Shown piece after piece: positions 34,253 through 42,769 of a stretch of DNA of 64,000 nucleotides. Below the pieces are notes generated by a model that was not told the DNA's origin, made no database searches, and saw only the letters and a program-made list of their open reading frames with translations. The position numbers and the translations under genes were made by a program. This stretch comes from Lewinellaceae bacterium (GTDB taxonomy: Bacteria > Bacteroidota > Bacteroidia > Chitinophagales > Saprospiraceae): NCBI GenBank assembly GCA_020636075.1, contig JACJYO010000003.1, forward strand, positions 620,001-684,000, written 5' to 3'. The number at the start of each line of letters is the position of its first letter. The first letter of the stretch is position 1.

Positions 34253-34298
34253 CACGGAGGCACGGAGAACACGGAGTTATTTCTCCGTGCCCTCCGTG
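34253..34298. terminator. Hairpin between convergent GT39 and prfB genes
   Basis: CACGGAGGCACGGAGAA (34253-34269) pairs with TTCTCCGTGCCCTCCGTG (34281-34298), one base bulged, loop 11 bases. It lies just after the GT39 stop. Confidence 0.65.
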
Positions 34299-34388
34299 TA
34301 CTCGTCCTACGACTTCAAATCGTAGGACGAGTAAAATACCTCCGTGGTAAATTCAAATCGTAGGACGAGTAAAATACCTCCGTGGTAA
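34299..34388. repeat. Hairpin plus two 37-base direct repeats
   Basis: TACTCGTCCTACGA (34299-34312) pairs perfectly with TCGTAGGACGAGTA (34320-34333). The stretch starting TTCAAATCGTAGGACGAGTA at 34314 is repeated in full, 37 bases, at 34352-34388 (period 38). The array fills the gap up to the prfB stop codon. Confidence 0.8.
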
Positions 34389-34392
34389 AAAA

Positions 34393-35494
34393 TTACTCCT
34401 CCACGGGCACCGGATTGCTCTGCCACATCAGGAAGGCCTTGAGGAACCCGTCGAGATCACCGTCGAGTACAGCATCGGGGTTGTGCACTTTGTGGCCGGT
34501 ACGCAGGTCTTTCACCCAGCGATCGTCGAGTACGTAGGAGCGGATTTGGCTCCCCCATTCGATCTTCGATTTCCCGGCTTCGATTTTGTCTTTTTCCTCC
34601 TGGCGTTTGCGCAACTCCAGTTCGTAGAGGCGGCTGCGCAGCATCTGCATGGCGCGATCGCGGTTTTGGTGCTGGCTGCGTTCAGCCTGGCATTCCACCA
34701 CAACGCCGGATGGCAGGTGGCGCAGGCGCACCGCCGACTCTGTCCGGTTGACGTGCTGACCGCCTGCCCCGGAGGCCCGGAAAACATCCATCTCGATATC
34801 GTCGGGCCGGATATCGATCTGAATGGAATCATCTTCCACCAATGGATACACAAACACGGCCGCAAACGAGGTCTGGCGTTTGCCCTGGGCGTTGAACGGG
34901 CTGATGCGCACCAGGCGATGCACACCGTTTTCACTTTTCATCCAGCCATAGGCATAGGGACCTACCACTTCGATACTGGCCGATTTGATACCGGCTTCCT
35001 CACCGGCTTGTTCAAATAATTCGACCACTTTGAATCCGGCGCGTTCGGCCCACATCCGGTACATACGCAACAGCATTGCCGACCAGTCGCAAGCCTCCGT
35101 ACCACCGGCGCCGGCATTGATCGTGAGTACGGCCGACATTTCGTCTTCCTTCTTGTTCAGGGTACTGCGAAATTCGGCATCGGCCAAAACTTCTGCTGTG
35201 CGTGCATACTGGGCATCCACCTCAGCCTCCGTGCTCAGGCCTTCTTTCTGAAATTCGAAGAGCCCCTCGAGGTCGTCTACTTCTCGGGCGATGGTGTTGT
35301 AATCGTTCACCCAATTCTGGCTGATGCCGATCTGGCGCTGGATGCCTTCGGCGCGTTTGGGGTCGTTCCAAAAATTGGGGTCGAGGGTTTGGCTGGTTAG
35401 GTCTTCAATTTCGCGGAGCCGGTTGTCCACGTCAAAGATACCTCCTTAAGACCGCCAGTTTGTCCTTCAACTCCTTGAGCTGATCACTAGTCAT
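34393..35494 (-). CDS. prfB: Peptide chain release factor 2, expressed by programmed +1 frameshift
   Basis: RF2 ends translation at UGA and UAA. The full product has 366 residues and needs a +1 shift. Translation starts at ATG 35494 (MTSDQLKELKDKLAVLRRYL), meets in-frame TGA at 35434-35432 within AGGAGG-TAT-CTT-TGA-C, and continues after skipping one T into DVDNRLREIED. This is the classic prfB autoregulatory site: SD-like AGGAGG, slippery CTT and stop TGA followed by C, so low RF2 favours the shift. Stop-codon recognition tripeptide SPF is at residues 198-200 and the catalytic GGQ at 244-246 (GAGGQHVNRTESAV). Annotation from 35430 alone would miss the first 21 residues. It is convergent with the GT39 gene. 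Confidence 0.96.
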
Positions 35495-35510
35495 AACTGT
35501 TTTTTTTGAG

Positions 35511-35603
35511 GGTTTGAGGGTTTCTGGTTAGAGAGTTAAAAGGTTTTTCAACATCCGAAATGGTGTTCAACCTTCTAACTCTCTAACCAGAAACCATCTA
35601 ACC
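35511..35603. repeat. Dispersed palindromic repeat, family A, copy 2
   Basis: Left arm GGGTTTCTGGTTAGAGAGTT and right arm AACTCTCTAACCAGAAACC around a centre with ACATCCGAAATGGTGTTCAA. It lies between prfB and the first FKBP gene, ending a few bases before that gene's stop at 35608. Confidence 0.8.
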
Positions 35604-35607
35604 TAAG

Positions 35608-36456
35608 TTAAAGTATTTCAACATAAAAAACGAGGTCGGAGTTCGGGGGGATGGGGCCTGTTTCGTTTTCGCCATAACCCAGGTTGGAAGGTATAAAAAA
35701 GTACGCCTTGCCACCGTGGTTCAATTGCATAACACCTTCGTCAAAACCCTGGATCATTTGGCCGACCCCTGCAGAAAAGGTTAAGGGTTCGCCGCGCTGG
35801 TAGGAATTGTCGAACATCTCACCTGAAGTCAGGCAACCGCAATAATGTGCGTGGACCATTTCACCTGCCTTAACCGGCGCACCACTGCCTTTTTCTTCCA
35901 GTAAAATGTTCAAGCCTGAATCCAACTTGATCAGTTTATCGGCCAGTTTGCCAGCAAGATATTCCTGCAAAACCGTTGGGATATTTTCCTGGACAAATTC
36001 GAGTTTAGCGGCTATGGCGGCCTTTTCATTCTCCTTTTCCGCCTGGGAAATTATCTTAACCAACACCAATTCATAGCGTACATTTTTAGCCCCTTCTAAC
36101 CCTTCGGGTACAAACTTCCGAATGAGCGTATCAATTGGTTCATATATCGTTGCACTATCCCCTTCCCCCATGAGCAAGATCGCATCATAAATTGCCGGTA
36201 CCCGTTTGGGGAGTTTGTCTTCCGTGACAAGTTCAAACTCGCGCGGGCCACCTGAATTCGCCCGGCTACTCATCAGCAACGAATCCTTAATATAAACATA
36301 GGTATTTACTAATACGGACTCTCCCGGCTTCGGTTTTACACCCCCGGATTTGGTATGGTTAATAAAACGATTACCATGGGGGGTGATGATCGCTGTGCGG
36401 CATGAAGCCAACAAACCGAGCAGGATGAGTGCCGGAAAAACAATGATTTGGCGCAT
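35608..36456 (-). CDS. FKBP-type peptidyl-prolyl isomerase lipoprotein (copy 1)
   Basis: Lipoprotein of 282 residues: signal IVFPALILLGLLASC with the lipobox Cys at about residue 19. The N-terminal ~130 residues resemble a degenerate FKBP-like domain (GESVLVNTYVYIKDSL, RVPAIYDAILLMGEGDSATI) and lack the usual catalytic aromatic set. A helical linker follows, then a C-terminal FKBP domain with VHAHYCGCLTSGEMFDNSYQ, FSAGVGQMIQGFDEGVMQLN, GGKAYFFIPSNLGYGE and NSDLVFYVEIL, with most active-site aromatics kept. It would catalyse prolyl isomerisation during folding of exported proteins at a membrane surface. The next gene upstream encodes a clear paralogue, so the pair is a tandem duplication, with a palindromic repeat between them. 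Confidence 0.9.
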   Translation of the reverse strand: MRQIIVFPALILLGLLASCRTAIITPHGNRFINHTKSGGVKPKPGESVLVNTYVYIKDSLLMSSRANSGGPREFELVTEDKLPKRVPAIYDAILLMGEGDSATIYEPIDTLIRKFVPEGLEGAKNVRYELVLVKIISQAEKENEKAAIAAKLEFVQENIPTVLQEYLAGKLADKLIKLDSGLNILLEEKGSGAPVKAGEMVHAHYCGCLTSGEMFDNSYQRGEPLTFSAGVGQMIQGFDEGVMQLNHGGKAYFFIPSNLGYGENETGPIPPNSDLVFYVEIL

Positions 36457-36463
36457 GGGAAAA

Positions 36464-36556
36464 GGTTAGAGCGTTAGAGGGTTTCTGGTTAGAAGGTTGT
36501 ACATCCTTTCGGATGTTGAAAAACCTTCAAACCTTCTAACCAGAAACCCTCTAACC
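36464..36556. repeat. Dispersed palindromic repeat, family A, copy 3
   Basis: Left arm GGGTTTCTGGTTAGAAGGTT and right arm AACCTTCTAACCAGAAACCC around a centre with ACATCCTTTCGGATGTTGAA. It fills the space between the two FKBP genes, ending 8 bases from the start codon of copy 1, so it forms that gene's immediate leader. Confidence 0.8.
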
Positions 36557-36558
36557 TA

Positions 36559-37416
36559 TTAAAGTACTTCTACGTAAAAAATCAGTTCAGAATTTGGCGG
36601 AATCTGGCCGCCGCCGGCTGCCTGTTCGCCGTAGCCGAGTTTGGATGGAATGAAAAAGTGCGCACTGCCGCCGTGGTTCAGTTGCATGACGCCTTCGTCA
36701 AAACCCGGGATCATCTGACCGACACCGGCCGGGAACGGATAGGGTTCGCCGCGCTGGTACGAGTTGTCGAACATTTGGCCTGTAGTGAGGCAGCCATAGT
36801 AATGCACGCGCACTTGTTCGCCGGTCTTGACGGGGCCGCCGGTGCCTTTTTCCTCAATGAGCAGTTTCAAGCCCGATTCGGTTGTGGTCAGCTTGTCGGC
36901 CAGTTTGCCGGCAGCATATTCCTGCACCAGCGATTGGGTTTTGTTTTGCACTGCCTGAAATTTAGCCTCGGCCTCTGCTTTGGCTTTTTCTTTTTCATCT
37001 TTGGTGATCACATCCACCAGCACCAGTTCGTGGCGCACTTCTTTGGCATCTTTCAGCCCCGGGGGAATAAACTGCTGAAGGAAGGAATCGATCGGTTCAA
37101 AAATAGTGGCGCTGTCGCCTTCGCCCATGAGCAACATGGCGTCGTAGAGTGCCGGCACACGCTCGGGCAATTGATCTTTGGGATAAAGCGTGTACTCCTG
37201 TGGGCCGCCGAAGCGCTTCTGCGAGCTCGACATAAGCGAGTCGCCGATATACACATAACTCTGCACCAGAACGGCTTCACCTGGTTGTGGTTTTACACCG
37301 CCTTTGTCGGTGTGGTTTACAAAGCGGTAGCCGTGCTCGGTTTTGATACCGTCGGATTTGCAGGCTGTAAAAAACAAGGCTGTTGCAGCCAGGGCAAGAA
37401 TCAATAAATTACGCAT
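36559..37416 (-). CDS. FKBP-type peptidyl-prolyl isomerase lipoprotein (copy 2)
   Basis: Paralogue of the gene just downstream, 285 residues. Signal LLILALAATALFFTAC gives a lipobox Cys at about residue 19. The order is the same: a degenerate N-terminal FKBP-like domain (GEAVLVQSYVYIGDSL, RVPALYDAMLLMGEGDSATI), a charged helical linker rich in Lys, Glu and Ala, and a C-terminal FKBP domain with VRVHYYGCLTTGQMFDNSYQ, FPAGVGQMIPGFDEGVMQLN and GGSAHFFIPSKLGYGE. The role is periplasmic protein folding. Copy 2 is more GC-rich than copy 1 by eye, so the duplication is not recent or copy 1 has diverged. It is followed by the family A palindrome and preceded by about 70 bases before the nrnA stop. 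Confidence 0.9.
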   Translation of the reverse strand: MRNLLILALAATALFFTACKSDGIKTEHGYRFVNHTDKGGVKPQPGEAVLVQSYVYIGDSLMSSSQKRFGGPQEYTLYPKDQLPERVPALYDAMLLMGEGDSATIFEPIDSFLQQFIPPGLKDAKEVRHELVLVDVITKDEKEKAKAEAEAKFQAVQNKTQSLVQEYAAGKLADKLTTTESGLKLLIEEKGTGGPVKTGEQVRVHYYGCLTTGQMFDNSYQRGEPYPFPAGVGQMIPGFDEGVMQLNHGGSAHFFIPSKLGYGEQAAGGGQIPPNSELIFYVEVL

Positions 37417-37488
37417 AGCTGATGATCTTCTAAGTTGTGGAAAATTTTAATTCGACAATGTTGAGCAGGGTGTTTCAGGATCATTGCT

Positions 37489-38520
37489 CTATTTCATCAA
37501 AGCTGCCTGGTATTGCGGCAGCAAGTCTTTGAATTTTTGAATGGTCGCTTTCAAACTGGCATGCGAATGCGCGCCAGCGGCATTTTTGTGTCCGCCGCCG
37601 TTGAAATGGGTGCGGCAAATTTCCTGTACGTCCAAATCGCCCTTTGAGCGCAGGCTGAGTTTGACGATTGTCGGCTGATTGTGAATAAAGGCAGCCAGTT
37701 TAACATCGCGGATCGTCAGCAGGTAATTCACGATACCTTCCGTGTCGCCACGCTGGATTTCAAACTCCTCATAGTCGCGGCGGCTGAGCCAGATAAATGC
37801 CGTGCGGAATTCGGGCAGGTATTCCATGCGGTTGGCCAGACAATGCCCGAGCAGGCGCAGGTTTTTCACTTTTTGGGAGTTGAAAATCCGGTCTTGCACC
37901 GCAGTGTCGTCCAGGCCGCGGTCGATCAGATCGGCCACGATGCGAAACACCTGGCTGTTGGTGGCATGGCGAAAAGAGCCGGTATCGGTAACGATGCCGG
38001 TGTACAGGCACTTCCCAACCGTTGGGTTGATCTTTTGCTGGTCGCCCATGCCCGTGATAAACCTGTAAACCAATTCGCAGGTACTGCTGGCTTCGGGTTC
38101 GGAAAACTCGAAATCGGCAATGGGGTCCGGGAAAAGGTGGTGGTCAATCAAAATGCGTTTGCCGGGCAGATCGCGCACATATTCCCCCATTTTATCAATG
38201 CGGCTATAGGCGTTGAAGTCCAGAAAAATGAACAGGTTTTTCTTATCCAGTACATGTTTGCATTCTTCCGTATGGATGTCCCAGATAAGAATATCCTCGG
38301 ATTTTGATAAAAAATCGAACTCATAGGGATATTCCGAAGGGAATAAAACATGCACCGTGTGGCCATGCTGTTCCAGGTAGTGTTGCATGGCCAATGCGCT
38401 ACCAATCGCATCGCCATCGGGGTTGCGGTGCGAAAAGATCGCTGTATTTTGCGGGTACTGCACCAGTTGCCGGAGTTCGGCCGGAAATTCCATGTCAACA
38501 GATATTTTTGGGTCTGACAT
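37489..38520 (-). CDS. nrnA: DHH-family phosphoesterase, NrnA-like (oligoribonuclease / pAp phosphatase)
   Basis: Cytoplasmic DHH-DHHA1 phosphoesterase of 343 residues. Metal-binding motifs are HRNPDGDAIGSALA (His31, Asp35, Asp37), LFIFLDFNAYSR, ILIDHHLFPDP (the DHH motif) and GIVTDTGSFRHA; the DHHA1 substrate motif near the C-terminus is FNGGGHKNAAGAHSH. NrnA degrades nanoRNAs of 2-5 nucleotides and dephosphorylates 3'-phosphoadenosine 5'-phosphate, linking RNA turnover to sulfur metabolism; both activities are family knowledge. Bacteroidota usually lack Orn, which makes NrnA the likely main nanoRNase. The ATG at 38520 fits the family. It lies between ferritin and the FKBP genes on the same strand. 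Confidence 0.93.
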   Translation of the reverse strand: MSDPKISVDMEFPAELRQLVQYPQNTAIFSHRNPDGDAIGSALAMQHYLEQHGHTVHVLFPSEYPYEFDFLSKSEDILIWDIHTEECKHVLDKKNLFIFLDFNAYSRIDKMGEYVRDLPGKRILIDHHLFPDPIADFEFSEPEASSTCELVYRFITGMGDQQKINPTVGKCLYTGIVTDTGSFRHATNSQVFRIVADLIDRGLDDTAVQDRIFNSQKVKNLRLLGHCLANRMEYLPEFRTAFIWLSRRDYEEFEIQRGDTEGIVNYLLTIRDVKLAAFIHNQPTIVKLSLRSKGDLDVQEICRTHFNGGGHKNAAGAHSHASLKATIQKFKDLLPQYQAALMK

Positions 38521-38607
38521 AAAAAGGGCCGCAAAAGTACAGCGATCCGCGGTGTTTTACCGGGATGGAGGATAATTTTTTGAAAAGTGCGGGTAAAGGG
38601 CGCCGCG

Positions 38608-39120
38608 CTATTCCGTGCCCGCTTCCTGCTGGTTGATCTTTTTGAACTGCTTGTCCAGGTAGAACAAATTCCGTGGCTCATAGCCCATACGCTCAATAAT
38701 GGTAATGATCTCGCCGACGTTTCGTTCGGCGTCCTGCTGTTCGAGCACGAAGGGCTGGAGGAAAAAGTAGGTAGCATGTTCGCCGTTTTTCTGGCACCAA
38801 CTGGCCAGTTCGTTGATTGCCATGGTCACATTGTGCTCCAGTTCGTACACATGTTTGAACGCTTCGAGCGCATTTTTAAACGACTCCTGCACCTTGCCCA
38901 AAGCATCTTTCAGTTTAGCCTTGCCACCGTTGGCGTTGATGTAGCGGAAAATCTGCATCATATGGTCGCGTTCTTCCTGGGCGCTATTGTAGAAGTATTC
39001 CGAAATATTGGGCAGGCTTTCACCTTCAGCCCAGGTGGCCATGGCCAGATAAGCATTGGCGGCATAGGCTTCTTTTTGAATTTGTTCGTTGAGTTTTGTT
39101 TGTACTGCTTTGGATAACAT
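38608..39120 (-). CDS. ftnA: Bacterial non-haem ferritin
   Basis: Iron-storage protein of 170 residues that assembles into a 24-mer and oxidises Fe(II). Ferroxidase residues are present at positions matching E. coli FtnA: Glu17 (IQKEAY), Tyr24, Glu50 and His53 (AQEERDHMM), a Glu in helix C (ELEHNV) and Gln/Glu in FVLEQQDAE. The four-helix bundle and the C-terminal fifth helix (ILxxERMG then LFYLDKQF) are complete. No signal peptide, so cytoplasmic. The gene seems monocistronic, with about 90 bases to the nrnA start and 52 bases after the outer-membrane protein gene. A Fur-type operator was not recognised. Confidence 0.95.
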   Translation of the reverse strand: MLSKAVQTKLNEQIQKEAYAANAYLAMATWAEGESLPNISEYFYNSAQEERDHMMQIFRYINANGGKAKLKDALGKVQESFKNALEAFKHVYELEHNVTMAINELASWCQKNGEHATYFFLQPFVLEQQDAERNVGEIITIIERMGYEPRNLFYLDKQFKKINQQEAGTE

Positions 39121-39171
39121 GGATGGATATGTTTTTATTAAATCTTGGATAAATACACTGTAAATTACTTT

Positions 39172-39792
39172 TTAAAAATGCCACCGGGCGCCCAAATCAA
39201 TGGATAAAATCAGAAAAGAAAATCCGACAGGACTTTCCCGGTTGAGTTCCTTAAAAACATAGGACACCGCAGGTGTGGCAAACAAACTGATGCCTCCATG
39301 TGTCCATTCCACGCCGGAGGCAAACTGTGCCGATAACCGCAACGGCGTTTTCCCGGCAGGCTCTTCAATCAGGTCGGTGATACCCGCTTGCAGTTCAACC
39401 AGCCAGCGCAATGTGCCGGGTTTTCCCAAATACCGGACACCGGTAAAATACTGCATAGTTCTGTCTGTGATTTCCAATACAACTCCCGGGCTGCTTATAG
39501 GATTTCCCATGGCGTCAAAACCGAAAATCAGCTCGCCGGTATGCAAAGCAGCGTTCCACGCATTATACCTGAATCCGGCCAGTAATGCCAAATGGGTGTT
39601 CAGGCGACGGGAATATTGCATACCAAGTTGGTACCCTGCCTTGGGCTTGTAGCTTGATCCTGAAGTAAAATCCGGACGCAGGAAATACAAATTGTTGCCA
39701 ACATGAATACTCAGGTTGTTTTTAGGTAAACTTTGAGCCTGAATTCCGAGGGCGGTCAACACCAGAACGGCTGCAACAAGAAACTTTTTCAT
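39172..39792 (-). CDS. Outer-membrane beta-barrel protein
   Basis: Predicted small barrel of 206 residues. The start at 39792 gives a clear signal peptide (KKFLVAAVLVLTALGIQAQ). The mature protein is made of amphipathic strands: LSIHVGNNLYFLRPDFTSGS, AGYQLGMQYSRRLNTHLALL, AGFRYNAWNAALHTG, TMQYFTGVRYLG, and a final strand SFLILSIDLGARWHF ending in Phe. This is the PF13568-like family common in Bacteroidota; no transport substrate can be assigned. It shares strand with the ferritin gene, but co-regulation is not evident. It is divergent from the ABC exporter gene, with about 80 bases between start codons. Confidence 0.8.
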   Translation of the reverse strand: MKKFLVAAVLVLTALGIQAQSLPKNNLSIHVGNNLYFLRPDFTSGSSYKPKAGYQLGMQYSRRLNTHLALLAGFRYNAWNAALHTGELIFGFDAMGNPISSPGVVLEITDRTMQYFTGVRYLGKPGTLRWLVELQAGITDLIEEPAGKTPLRLSAQFASGVEWTHGGISLFATPAVSYVFKELNRESPVGFSFLILSIDLGARWHF

Positions 39793-39870
39793 GGTAAACA
39801 GGTTTTGTTCGAGAATATATTTTTGCCCGCACATTTAAAAAACAAGGCCGAACGAAGATAACACAACACT

Positions 39871-41706
39871 ATGGCTCAAGCGAAAAAGAAAATCCCGGTA
39901 TCCGAACAATTCTCCTCCCTTCGAAATGTCCCGCGTTTTTTCCGCATGATCTGGCAGGTATCGCCGGCCCTGACCCTGTGGAACGTCGTGCTGCGCCTCG
40001 TGCAATCGGGGGTGCCGCTGGCCATGCTGTACGTCGGCAAGGAAATCATCGATCTGATCGTGGCGGCCATCGACCATCCGGCCGGCGCGGTGCCGATCAG
40101 CTCGCCGGCGCACCCGGTTTGGATTTGGGTAGGGGCCGAATTTGTGCTGGCCATCGCCAACAGCCTGCTGGGCCGGGCCATTACGCTTACCGACAGCCTG
40201 CTCGGCGATCTGGTGAACAACGATTCTTCGGTACGCATCATCCGGCACGCAGCCACCCTCGACCTCTACCAGTTTGAAGACGCTACTTTTTACGACAAAC
40301 TCGAACGCGCGCGCACGCAAACGGCCGGACGCACAGCCCTGATGAGTATGGTGCTGTCGCAGGCGCAGGACATCATCACCGTCATTTTCCTGTCGGGCGG
40401 CCTCATCGCATTCAACCCCTGGCTGATGGTGATCCTGGTGATCGCTGTGATCCCCTCGTTTGTCGGGGAAACCCGCTTCAACCGGGAATCGTACTCCCTG
40501 ACGCGCTCCTGGACTCCTGAGCGCCGCGAACTCGACTACCTGCGCTTTGTGGGCGCCAGCAACGAAACAGCCAAGGAGATCAAGATTTTTGGCCTTGAGG
40601 GCTTCATTGCCGACCGATTTAAAATTATTTCGGACAAGTATTTCAAGGCAAACCAAAAACTCGCGCTCCGCCGGGCAGCCTGGGGTGGCTTTTTTTCGGC
40701 CCTGGGCACGGCGTCGTACTACGCAGCGTATGTGTTCATTGTTGTGCAAACCGTGCTGGGCGCTATCACGCTGGGCACACTCACCTTTCTTGCCGGCGCG
40801 TTCAGCCGTTTGCAAGGCTTGTTGCAGGGCATGGTGAACCGTTTCTCCCGGATTACGGAAATGGCGCTCTATCTACAGGATCTTTTTGATTTTCTGGAAC
40901 TCCAGCCCCTCTCCCAGTCCCGCACCGGCCAACGAAAAGTGCCGCGCCCGATACGGGAAGGTTTTCGATTTGAAAATGTCGGGTTTAAATACCCTGAAAG
41001 TGAAAACTGGGCGTTGCGCAACCTGAGCTTCACCCTACCACCCGGTGAAAAGCTGGCACTGGTCGGAGAAAACGGCGCCGGAAAAACCACGGTCGTCAAA
41101 CTACTGGCCAACCTGTACGAACCCACCGAAGGGCGCATCCTGCTCGACGGGGTCGACTTGCGCGAATTCGACCCGGAGGACCTGCGCCGGGAGATCGGGA
41201 TTATTTTTCAGGACTATGTACGGTTCATGTTTACGGCAGGCGAAAACATTGCCGTCGGGAATGTTGGTGAATGGGAGGATTCGGAACGTATTGAAACAGC
41301 AGCCCAAAAAAGCCTGGCCGATACCGTCGTGGAAACCCTGCCCAAAAAATACAAGCAAATGCTGGGCCGGCGCTTTTCGGGTGGTGTCGATCTGTCGGGT
41401 GGCCAATGGCAGAAAGTGGCGCTCGCCCGCGCCTACATGCGCGATGCGCAGCTGGTCATTCTCGACGAGCCGACGGCTGCGCTCGATGCCCGCGCCGAGC
41501 ACGAGGTGTTTGTGCGTTTTGCCGAGTTGATGCGCGGGAAAGCAGCCGTGCTGATCAGCCACCGGTTCAGCACGGTGCGCATGGCCGACCGCATCCTGTT
41601 TTTGGAACACGGCCGACTGCTTGAGTTGGGCAGTCATGAGGAATTGCTGGCGAAAGGTGGCAAGTACGCCGAGTTGTTTCGGTTGCAGGCGAAAGGTTAC
41701 GCTTAA
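39871..41706 (+). CDS. ABC exporter half-transporter (fused permease and ATPase)
   Basis: Type IV ABC exporter of 611 residues. The N-terminal ~330 residues hold six membrane helices (for example LTLWNVVLRLVQSGVPLAML and IIFVLSGGLIAFNPWLMV-like segments). The ATPase follows: Walker A GENGAGKTT at 399-407, Q-loop IIFQDYVRF, signature LSGGQ at 508-512 and Walker B LVILDEPTAALDA with catalytic Glu, then H-loop ISHRFST. The Q-loop and D-loop are intact, so it should be active as a dimer. Substrate is unknown; lipid, peptide and drug exporters share this layout. No accessory protein gene adjoins it. The ATG at 39871 fits. It converges with a tiny membrane-protein gene only 3 bases away. Confidence 0.92.
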   Translation: MAQAKKKIPVSEQFSSLRNVPRFFRMIWQVSPALTLWNVVLRLVQSGVPLAMLYVGKEIIDLIVAAIDHPAGAVPISSPAHPVWIWVGAEFVLAIANSLLGRAITLTDSLLGDLVNNDSSVRIIRHAATLDLYQFEDATFYDKLERARTQTAGRTALMSMVLSQAQDIITVIFLSGGLIAFNPWLMVILVIAVIPSFVGETRFNRESYSLTRSWTPERRELDYLRFVGASNETAKEIKIFGLEGFIADRFKIISDKYFKANQKLALRRAAWGGFFSALGTASYYAAYVFIVVQTVLGAITLGTLTFLAGAFSRLQGLLQGMVNRFSRITEMALYLQDLFDFLELQPLSQSRTGQRKVPRPIREGFRFENVGFKYPESENWALRNLSFTLPPGEKLALVGENGAGKTTVVKLLANLYEPTEGRILLDGVDLREFDPEDLRREIGIIFQDYVRFMFTAGENIAVGNVGEWEDSERIETAAQKSLADTVVETLPKKYKQMLGRRFSGGVDLSGGQWQKVALARAYMRDAQLVILDEPTAALDARAEHEVFVRFAELMRGKAAVLISHRFSTVRMADRILFLEHGRLLELGSHEELLAKGGKYAELFRLQAKGYA

Positions 41707-41709
41707 GGC

Positions 41710-41925
41710 TCAGGCTGTTCCGTAGAAATAAGCCCACAGGCCAAAGAGAATTGTGCCGATCAGTAAGCCCAGGGCTAGAGGCCGGTCGTCGCTGGTTTTA
41801 AACATAAAACCGCCGGCCAACAGGCCACCCCCTACCAGAAAAGGATAATAAATCAGGAATTGCAAGCCGCCGAAAATTGCCATAACAATAACAGTGCGCA
41901 GCGCAACAGGCCAAATTTTTTGCAT
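41710..41925 (-). CDS. Small membrane protein of unknown function
   Basis: Predicted 71-residue membrane protein with hydrophobic segments VALRTVIVMAIFGGLQFLIY, a glycine-rich PFLVGGGLLAGGFMF and LALGLLIGTILFGLWAYFY. I do not recognise a named family. The start at 41925 (MQKIWPVALR) begins just before the first helix; an 18-codon upstream extension is hydrophilic and unlikely. It is convergent with the ABC exporter gene and lies about 75 bases from the LytTR regulator stop on the same strand. Codon pattern and membrane topology support a real gene, but homology could not be tested. Confidence 0.6.
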   Translation of the reverse strand: MQKIWPVALRTVIVMAIFGGLQFLIYYPFLVGGGLLAGGFMFKTSDDRPLALGLLIGTILFGLWAYFYGTA

Positions 41926-42001
41926 AGTTCCGTGTTGTTTTTGTTCGACGGCAAGATAGCGGAAAGTTGGCATTGGCAACCCTTCGGGTAAACAGTGCGA
42001 T

Positions 42002-42769
42002 TCATAAGCCCTTCCCTTCGAAGCCCTGCAGGAATTGGTTGAAATGCCGGATGAAGTGATCCATTTTTTGGGCAGAAACGTCCACCGTGGTTTCGGCGGG
42101 TAGCACCACTTTGCCGGTTCGGCCCAGGCGTTCGTAACGCTGAATGTAGTTCATGTTTACCAGGAAGCTGTGGTGCACGCGGCAGAACATAAAGTCGGGC
42201 AGTTCCAGTTCAACTTCTTTGAGCGTTTTGTACACGGCATAGCGCTCCGTCAGGCCATTTTGCATCACAAAAAAAATGGTACAGGAGCCGTCGGCCTGGC
42301 AGTAGATCAGGTCGGTAAAGCGCACCACGACATTTCCCTTGCGCATGTCGTTTATGATAAAACCGCGGTGCCGGCTGTTGGCCTGCGCTTCCAGTTGACT
42401 GGTTTTTACTGTGGCGATGTGCACGGCCTGAATCAGTTCGACGGTTTTGTACGGTTTGACGAGATAGGCCCAGGGCTGCACGTCGTTGATCGCCTGAATA
42501 GCGTAATGCGCGTAGGCGGTGGTAAAAATGACGCCATAGGGTAGGTGCTCCGTTCGGTGCAGAAAGTCAAAGCCCGTGCCATGCGGCGGCATTTCAATGT
42601 CGAGAAACACTACCTCCGGCCGGTATTGCTCCACGGCCTGCACGGCCTGGTCGATGGTATTGGCCGTTTGAATAACGTTGACCATCGGACAAAACTCGGC
42701 CAGCATACCCCGCAGGGTTTGAACGGCGGTCAGTTCATCGTCTATGAGAATGGCGTTAATCCGCTTCAT
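42002..42769 (-). CDS. LytTR-family response regulator
   Basis: Two-component regulator of 255 residues. Receiver domain 1-120: acidic pair Asp10-Asp11 in ILIDDELTA, phospho-acceptor Asp57 in VVFLDIEMPPHG, Thr in IFTTAYAHYA, Lys in YLVKPYKT. The LytTR DNA-binding domain occupies about 150-250 (VVRFTDLIYCQADGSCTIFF, MFCRVHHSFLVNMNYIQRYE). It binds direct repeats upstream of target genes; targets are unknown. The start at 42769 (MKRINAILIDD) overlaps the upstream sensor-kinase gene by 14 bases, a sign of translational coupling. A longer frame extends upstream into the kinase gene but is a shadow of it. Confidence 0.93.
   Translation of the reverse strand: MKRINAILIDDELTAVQTLRGMLAEFCPMVNVIQTANTIDQAVQAVEQYRPEVVFLDIEMPPHGTGFDFLHRTEHLPYGVIFTTAYAHYAIQAINDVQPWAYLVKPYKTVELIQAVHIATVKTSQLEAQANSRHRGFIINDMRKGNVVVRFTDLIYCQADGSCTIFFVMQNGLTERYAVYKTLKEVELELPDFMFCRVHHSFLVNMNYIQRYERLGRTGKVVLPAETTVDVSAQKMDHFIRHFNQFLQGFEGKGL

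Noticed and set aside
34393..35494. prfB as a frameshifted pseudogene
   Set aside because: The stop lies in the known programmed frameshift context and the rest of the gene is intact.
39835..40815. Antisense frame of 326 codons opposite the ABC exporter
   Set aside because: The sense frame has membrane helices and ATPase motifs; the antisense is rich in His, Gln and Arg, as expected for a shadow.
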